A stretch of DNA of 64,000 bases from Scalesia atractyloides (lineage: Eukaryota; Streptophyta; Magnoliopsida; Asterales; Asteraceae): NCBI GenBank assembly GCA_947069175.1, contig CAMTDV010000003.1:28856853-28920852 (forward strand), read 5' to 3'. Under the pieces are notes generated by a model. It saw only the letters and a program-made list of their open reading frames with translations. It was not told where the DNA came from and did no database searches. Made by a program: the position numbers and the translations under genes. This document shows positions 58,323 to 64,000 of this stretch, piece by piece (position 1 is the stretch's first letter; the number at the start of each line of letters is the position of its first letter).

Positions 58323-60414
58323 CCACAATGCATGCTCAATTCAGAATTCACAAAACCCTAGACAAAACTGCCGTCGGCAGCCCCCTTCCTCGTTCCTAAC
58401 TGATCGAGATCAGCTTTTCTTCATCACATAGTCGCAAAACAGCCGCTCCCCACCTTCTTCACGGTCACAACAAGCCCCTTCTCGGTCGCAGCAGCAGCGA
58501 CAATCTTCATCTTCACCTTCATTCAAATCGCAAAGTCAGTCCTTGTTCACCTCTAGCCGATCAAACAGCCCACTTTATCAACATCCTTTCGGTCGCAACT
58601 TTGCTGGAACAGCCGGACACTCCTTGTCCAAACCTCGGTTTGTCTACCTAGTTATTCAAGGTTAGAGTTATCCTTGATTACAAGATTATGTTCCGGATGA
58701 TATGTATGCTTGTTTAAGTTGTCTCGGATGATATGTATGCTGAATGATTAATTGATTAATTGTTTCGGGTCTTATATGTTGAATAAATAACCGGCTGTTT
58801 TGATTATGATCTTGTGTATAATTGTTTACGGATGTCATAAGTGCAAGTATGTTTTGTTTGTAAGAACGAGAAGTTAGGCTAGCCGATTTGTTAATGATGT
58901 TTACATTGGATGATTGCATTGTTTCGGATTATAAATACTATATTGAAAGCTGGAAGGAGTTTGAAAGCTGAACATAGATATGGGCTGTGTTTTGTTTGTA
59001 ATAACTAGAAGTAAGAACTAGGGTTTGCATGGATAGCTTATTAGTCTAAATCTATGAGTAGAAATCGGCTTATAATCACCTAGGTTAACCGTATGATCGA
59101 ATTGTGCGAAATAATTGTAACAATAATGCTGAAACAGTCTGCTGAATAATAGTTACAGCCGGCTTCGTCTGGCTGTAACTTGGTCGTTAGTTGTCGAAAA
59201 ACGGATTTTCTTATGTCTAGAACGTAGAGATTTGAATAAGGAATCCAATGGCGCTGGATTCATAATTTTCTGAAGTCGTTTGATATTTTTTAAGGGCTAA
59301 ACAAGTTCAGTAGGTAAAGCTGTTAAAATTCTGGAATTTTGTTGGTTGTTTATCAAGCTAGATTTTAAAATCAGTAGGGAGTTGAGTAATGATTTTTTGT
59401 ACAGTAACTAGGTATAGAAATTTCCGGGCAACTCCAATTGGAATTTTGTTAATCGGACGATCAGTGATTTTTAAATAAATTCTTCCGTGGACTGCAGTCA
59501 GAAAGCGGTAAATCTGACTGCAGCTTAGTGAATTAATATTTATGGCTAATTGGTAAAGATTTAGGACTTGGAAAAATTATATAAATTTCTATGGTATAAA
59601 TTTCACCTACTGTAAAAATATGGGAATTTTTGGAATGTTAGAACTATTTTATAAAAATCCTAGAAAACAGCTGGATAATTGAGTGTTAAGCAGAAAGTTG
59701 ATAACTTGTGATTGTATGTATAAAGTGTTGTATGGATTTGGAATATGTTTATGATAAGTTGTTTGATTACTATGATCACATGAGAATACTTACATGCATA
59801 TTTGAGTGTTAGATATGTTGTTTGTGTGTATCACTTTGTGAGTAAATTGCGTGTGGAATTTGTATTGGTGTGATTTCACACTGACGTGGAATTAATTGGT
59901 TTGTTAGGACGCAACTAGCGGTCCCATCTCTTATAACATCTTTGCTACACTAACCGAGCAAATAAAGGTGAGTTCACGGCCCCTAACTTTATCCGGTTTT
60001 TAAACAACAGGGGGAGAAACATGTATACACTCTCAAACTCAATCTCTTTACGTTATACGAATTTAACGTCACGCAACTATACGGTAACTAAGTTAATGTT
60101 AATGTAATGTTATGGGCACTAAGCAGCTTTATCACTTAAGTCCTCGACAATCTCCTCGGATCGTTAGTATTTGGGTTAAATAGCGGGGGAATTATAAGTA
60201 GTACTACTGGGTCTGACGAGCCCCATCCGAGCTAGTCGCGCTAGCCGACCGGGTATGGTCAACGGATGTATGATTGGCCTAACACCGCCATGGTCATGTG
60301 ATAGGCCTGGCAAAACGGAGGCACACAGTCAGCTTCGATCGCGAACACTTAGTGACATGACTTTAGGCTAGCTACCTATATACATTAATATTGAACTTAA
60401 TTACGGAACAACTT

Positions 60415-60575
60415 AATATTCCGGGTTTGGAATATTGGAACATCAACTTATTATCCCGGGTTGGGGATAATGGAAACAACAACTTAATATTCCGGTTTGG
60501 GAATATTGGAAACAACAACTTATTATTCCGGGTTGGAATAATGGAACTGATATGTTATCCCGGGTTGGGGATAAC
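60415..60575. repeat. Array of five short hairpins in LTR-D
   Basis: Five consecutive inverted repeats with short loops: AATATTCC/GGAATATT (60415-60422/60429-60436), TTATCCC/GGGATAA (60451-60457/60464-60470), AATATTCC/GGAATATT (60486-60493/60500-60507), TTATTCC/GGAATAA (60523-60529/60535-60541) and GTTATCCC/GGGATAAC (60554-60561/60568-60575). Loops are GGGTTT-like, spacers contain GGAA(A)CA(A)CAACT. Confidence 0.85.
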
Positions 60576-60991
60576 GGAGTAACAAACTAAAACCGAACAA
60601 CGAATTTATGATAACCTGTGAACTCACTCATCTTTAATGTTGACACTTGTTTCTTTACATGTTTCTCAGGACGCTAGGAGCTCTAGGTGCACGTACATGC
60701 ATTGAACAAGACATCTTTATCGAGTCTCATTTATTAATATTGTTTTGGGATTTTTCATTTGTTTTGGCGTTTGTGTTGGCGCCCGCATCATTACTTATTT
60801 ATGCTTCCGCTCAAACTTTAAAAACTGATACTTATGCTAAATATTGGTAATCTAAAATTTACAACAAATGATTTTGGAAAACGTATTATCAAATCATATA
60901 GAGTCGTTCGACGTACTAGTGTCTTAGATTCTGGTTTGTTCACACGTCTCGCGGTAGAACTCCGCAAGTGGAAATTGAGGGTGTGACAGAT

Positions 60992-61003
60992 TGGTATCAG
61001 AGC
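60992..61003 (+). other. Element D primer-binding site, initiator tRNA-Met
   Basis: TGGTATCAGAGC lies three bases after the LTR end, a perfect match to the standard initiator tRNA-Met site. Confidence 0.95.
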
Positions 61004-61191
61004 CACTAGCTATAGAGAACCAGGTTTGCATTAGAAGTAGACCTAAACTATAGCTGATATCACGACACTAGACTTAGTTTGGCACTGAATTATTATATCT
61101 TGTTATGCGATGTACCACTACTATGCTATGTGAATATGAATGCATAATTGAAGCGAATGCAACTCGTAACTAACTACACAACCTAAAGGCA

Positions 61192-61359
61192 ATGTCATCA
61201 TCATCCTCATCCTCATCCGACAAACTTACGCAACCAAGGGCGCCAGGAAAGGCACATGTGGTGGAACCCTTACCATCTTATGGCGTGGAAACGCGCTCAG
61301 CTGCGAGGAAAAGGCTCGCTCTGGGGGAGGAGTCGTCCTCACACCAACCATCGCTGTGA
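61192..61359 (+). CDS. Ser-rich leader ORF of element D
   Basis: 55 codons from the first ATG of the leader region: MSSSSSSSSDKLTQPRAPGK, then a short basic stretch (SAARKRLALG) and a stop at 61357-61359. It overlaps by four bases the open frame that follows (from 61356) and could once have been its N-terminus, with a one-base indel between. No known domain. It may be translated as a short upstream ORF if the RNA starts at the LTR promoter. Confidence 0.45.
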   Translation: MSSSSSSSSDKLTQPRAPGKAHVVEPLPSYGVETRSAARKRLALGEESSSHQPSL

Positions 61360-61826
61360 CGGTCAAACCGGTTAACTCGTTAGAAGTAGGGAACGACCTA
61401 CTTAGAGATATGATAAGAACGCAACAAGAACAACTAGAAAGAATGCATGAAACCACCCTAGCGCAGGGATGGATGATACGACAACTGACTGGTAAAACTG
61501 AGTCGCTTGAGGAAGAGCAGCATACGAGTAAGATAGCTCGTAACACCATAGCCAGAGATCTGTGTGTTGAGCAGATAAGAGCCGACTGGCTTGAGGACAG
61601 AGTCCTGGAAAATAGTTGGAACATTCAGGAGCTACAAAACCAAGCACTTGCACCAGCACCGGCCCCTCCAGAGCCGGTAGAGGAGGATCCAGAAGAGGAT
61701 CCAGAAGAGGACCCTGAGGAAGATCCAGAGGAGGATCCGGAGAAAGACCCGGCTGTAGAAGCTGGAAACGCCGCGGAGGATGACGACAACGATAGCAACT
61801 TGGGAGATGGAGACGTAGAGGACTAA
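61356..61826 (+). CDS. Acidic coiled-coil ORF upstream of gag in element D
   Basis: 156 codons. The open frame begins at a GTG (61356); the first ATG inside is at about 61410. The first part is a likely coiled coil (DLLRDMIRTQQEQLERMHET, EQHTSKIARNTIARDLCVEQ, WLEDRVLENSWNIQELQNQ). Then AlaPro repeats and a run of EDPE units encoded by 12-bp GAGGATCCAGAA-type repeats, ending in an acidic tail and TAA-type stop at 61824. I do not recognise it. It lies 44 bp before the gag start in another frame, and blocks A and B have no counterpart. No signal peptide or membrane segment. Confidence 0.5.
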   Translation: MTVKPVNSLEVGNDLLRDMIRTQQEQLERMHETTLAQGWMIRQLTGKTESLEEEQHTSKIARNTIARDLCVEQIRADWLEDRVLENSWNIQELQNQALAPAPAPPEPVEEDPEEDPEEDPEEDPEEDPEKDPAVEAGNAAEDDDNDSNLGDGDVED

Positions 61827-61869
61827 CTCGTCTCACCAATTCCCGCTTTATTTTCTTTAGTTTATTTGA

Positions 61870-64000
61870 AATGGCAACTGGACGTCGCGGAAACCTCAAC
61901 ATGTTAACGAAGAATTGGCCGCAACGATCCAAGAACACGTGAACGCTGCTCTGACAGATGTTCAAAACCCACCAGCAGCAGGAGGGGGCTTTAACCCCTA
62001 TAAGATGTTCCTTGACGCAAAGCCTAGCAAATTCTCGGGGGCGGAAGGACCCATTGGATTGGTCCGCTGGATCGAAAAGTCTGAATCCGTTTTTGAAATG
62101 TGCAACTGCCTAGGGGCAAACAAGGTCAAATACGCAGCCTCAACGCTGGAAGATGGGGCACTGACATGGTGGAATGCCCAAGTCCAAACACGTGGACTGT
62201 TAGCTGCAAATGCATTGGCATGGACTGAGTTCAAGGCCCTGATTAAAGAGGAGTACTGTCCACGAGACAGAGTGCAACAGTTAGAGCAAGCTCTATGGAA
62301 CCACAAGATGGTGGGATCGGAAATTGAAGCTTACACTGCAAAACATCATGACTTAGTATTTCTGTGTCCCGATTTGGCCAACACAGTGGAGAAAAGACTC
62401 GAGTTCTATCTCGGGGGTCTGGTTCCGGAAATTCAGGGTATGGTGATGTCTAGTAACCCTGTAACAGAAGATCAAGCAATCCGACTGGCTCACAAACTCA
62501 CCGATAAAGCGGTGAAACAGAAGAAACTGCCAGCACGGGGTACCACCGAAGTCGCTCCAGATAACAAAAGAAAGTTTGAAGACTCCACCATTCGACAGTC
62601 TTCGTCATCTCATCCGCAGCAAGGGAACCAGAAACGGTTCAATCATTACCACAGCCACCGGGGTCATCAAAATCATCCCATCAACAACAACAACAACAAC
62701 AACAACAATACCAACAACCCGAATGCAAGCGGCTATGCGGGCCGAAAGCCGCAGTGCAACCGCTGTAATCTCCACCATAACGGCCCTTGTGCCAGAAGTC
62801 GTTGCCAAAGATGTGGCAAGATGGGACATGCGGCAAAGGATTGTCGTGGGGAAATCATGTCCCGACAAAATCAGAATCAGCCTCAGGGTCAGCAGCAGGG
62901 TATAAACCGGGGATGCTATCAGTGTGGTAGCACTACTCATTTCAGAAAAGACTGCCCACAGTTGCGCAACAACAACAATAATGGTGGAAACAACCACATC
63001 AACCTCAACAATAATAACAACAACAATAATGGGAACGGTGGCACAGGAGGTGCCAATGGTCGCGCATTTACATTGGGCCGCGGAGAGGCCAGAAACGACA
63101 CGAACATGGTCACCGGTAAGTTTCCCCTTAATGAACATTTTGCTACTGTGCTTTTTGATACGGGTGCGGATAGGAGTTTTATATCTGAGTCTTTTAGGAA
63201 GAACCTAAATCTCACGCTTAAACCATTAGAGACCCCTTATGTGATAGAATTAGCCAATGGTAAATCTGTAAATGTGACCCAAATCGTATCCGGCTGTCAA
63301 CTCAAACTCGCGGGCCACACTTTTACCATCGATCTGATGACAACTACCCTGGGTAGTTTTGACGTGGTAGTCGGAATGGACTGGCTATCCGACGTCCGGG
63401 CTGAGGTTCTCTGCTTCGAAAAGTCTATCCGTATTCCACTCACGAACGACGAAATCCTGACGGTACAAGGCGATAAGGCAAGCGCCGTCACCAACATCAT
63501 CTCACACATGCAACCGCATAAATATCTTCGGAAAAAGAATTCTTTCGCTTTACTCGCACTAATTACCGAACAGCCTAAGGACGAGAAACGTATAGAAGAC
63601 ATCCCTGTCGTCCGTGATTTTTCCGATGTATTCCCAGAAGAACTACCTGGTCTTCCACCACATCGACAATTGGAGTTTGAAATCGAATTGGCAAGCAATG
63701 CAACTCCCATCGCCAAAGCTCCATACCGCCTAGCTCCAGCCGAGCTGCAGGAGCTGTCTACTCAACTTCAAGAGCTGCTAGAAAAAGGATTTATCCGACC
63801 AAGCGTTTCGCCATGGGGAGCTCCAGTCCTGTTTGTCAAGAAAAAGGACGGGACTTTCCGCATGTGCATCGACTATAGGGAACTCAACAAGGTTACAGTC
63901 AAGAACCGATACCCGTTACCTCGCATCGAAGATCTATTCGACCAACTGCAAGGGTCAAGTTACTACTCTAAGATTGATTTACGGTCTGGTTATCATCAGC
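61870..64000 (+). CDS. Element D gag-protease-reverse transcriptase, open to window end
   Basis: The reading frame has no stop from 61870 to 64000 (710 codons). An ATG at 61871 is in another frame, so either the first nine or so codons carry an indel or translation begins at the in-frame ATG near 62002. Gag core: [47 protein letters not shown]. An Asn-rich part follows with three zinc knuckles ([40 protein letters not shown]). Protease: FDTGADRSF (63163-63180) and [72 protein letters not shown] at the edge. Gag and Pol are in one frame, as in many chromoviruses. Confidence 0.9.

Larger units (their letters stand above)
57817..60988 (+). repeat. LTR-D, 5' LTR of element D
   Basis: It begins TGTGATATCCCGGG and ends GAGGGTGTGACA, 3172 bp. 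It shares short blocks with LTR-A, B and C (hairpin AGTTACAGCC/GGCTGTAACT at 59151-59160/59171-59180, AATGGCGCTGGA, AAAGGTGAGTTCAC near 59965) but is otherwise diverged, so it is a different subfamily. It contains an array of five small hairpins at 60415-60575. Confidence 0.9.
57817..64000 (+). mobile_element. Tekay-type chromovirus D, 5' part, likely young
   Basis: The element has a complete 3172-bp 5' LTR, a perfect primer-binding site, two leader ORFs, and gag-protease-RT open to the window end in RT. Protein motifs match block B in every domain, but here the catalytic residues are intact. The base composition is less AT-rich than the old elements around it. The 3' half, the 3' LTR and the target duplication lie outside the window. 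The bases just before the LTR are CCACC. Confidence 0.85.

Noticed and set aside
60415..60575. CRISPR-like array
   Set aside because: Units differ, spacers are similar rather than unique, and the sequence lies in a plant LTR.
60391..60582. 63-codon plus-strand ORF with repeated GNNNL-type text in LTR-D
   Set aside because: It is the translation of the hairpin array; the repeat is explained by the inverted-repeat DNA and lies inside an LTR.
61226..61965. Minus-strand ORFs of 132 and 187 codons
   Set aside because: They are antisense to the acidic ORF and its leader; composition mirrors the EDPE repeats, and there is no domain.
62605..63215. Minus-strand ORFs of 177 and 92 codons with Val/Ile/Leu runs that look like membrane proteins
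   Set aside because: They are the reverse strand of the Asn-rich zinc-knuckle part of Gag in element D.

Overview
This window is plant nuclear DNA made almost entirely of nested LTR retrotransposons. I found no host gene, rRNA gene or CRISPR array. The element families (Tekay-type chromovirus with long LTRs, Athila-type Ty3/gypsy with an extra ORF after integrase, long Ty1/copia elements of Sirevirus-like layout) indicate a eudicot. The wording of their Gag and integrase proteins fits the daisy family (Asteraceae); this is inference from family knowledge, not a database result.

Left and centre (1-46.9 kb). An old Ty1/copia element on the minus strand, here called C1, has been pulled apart by later events. 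Its pieces, read in coding order from right to left, are the 5' LTR (from 46506), gag (44795-46505), gag linker and protease start (32443-35259), integrase (15681-16912) and reverse transcriptase (5407-6290), with a possible 3' noncoding piece near 1160-1700. Inside it sit: (i) C2, a complete copia element at 35260-44794 with a perfect GTGGT target-site duplication; (ii) a 15.5-kb Athila-type element at 16918-32437 with a perfect ATGTG target-site duplication; (iii) a Tekay array with three LTRs (A 1916-4391, B 6377-8787, C 13512-15680) around one decayed gag-pol. About 3.6 kb of that array (1782-5406 and about 6240-9800) is a direct duplication that crosses a copia/gypsy junction. The Athila element is composite: its 3' region with an env-like ORF occurs twice, separated by a partial LTR.

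Right (46.9-57.8 kb). An AT-rich stretch of probable old LTR sequence is followed by an inverted-repeat element with a 168-bp MITE nested in it, two tRNA-like (SINE-like) remnants, an LTR of a fourth gypsy type, and a dead plus-strand copia element C3 (52566 to about 57374) that carries a nearly perfect 375-bp tandem duplication of its RT core.

Right edge (57817-64000). The youngest-looking element is a Tekay chromovirus, D. It has a 3172-bp 5' LTR with TATA box, a perfect initiator-Met tRNA primer-binding site, an upstream serine-rich/acidic ORF, and a gag-protease-RT reading frame with no stop for 710 codons up to the window end.

All other coding regions are pseudogenes with stops and frameshifts, several with lost catalytic residues. 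The less expected signals are structural: hairpins conserved between divergent LTRs, a five-hairpin array in LTR-D, a quasi-palindrome repeated in the Athila LTRs and 3' region, and a short motif repeated in three copia leaders.
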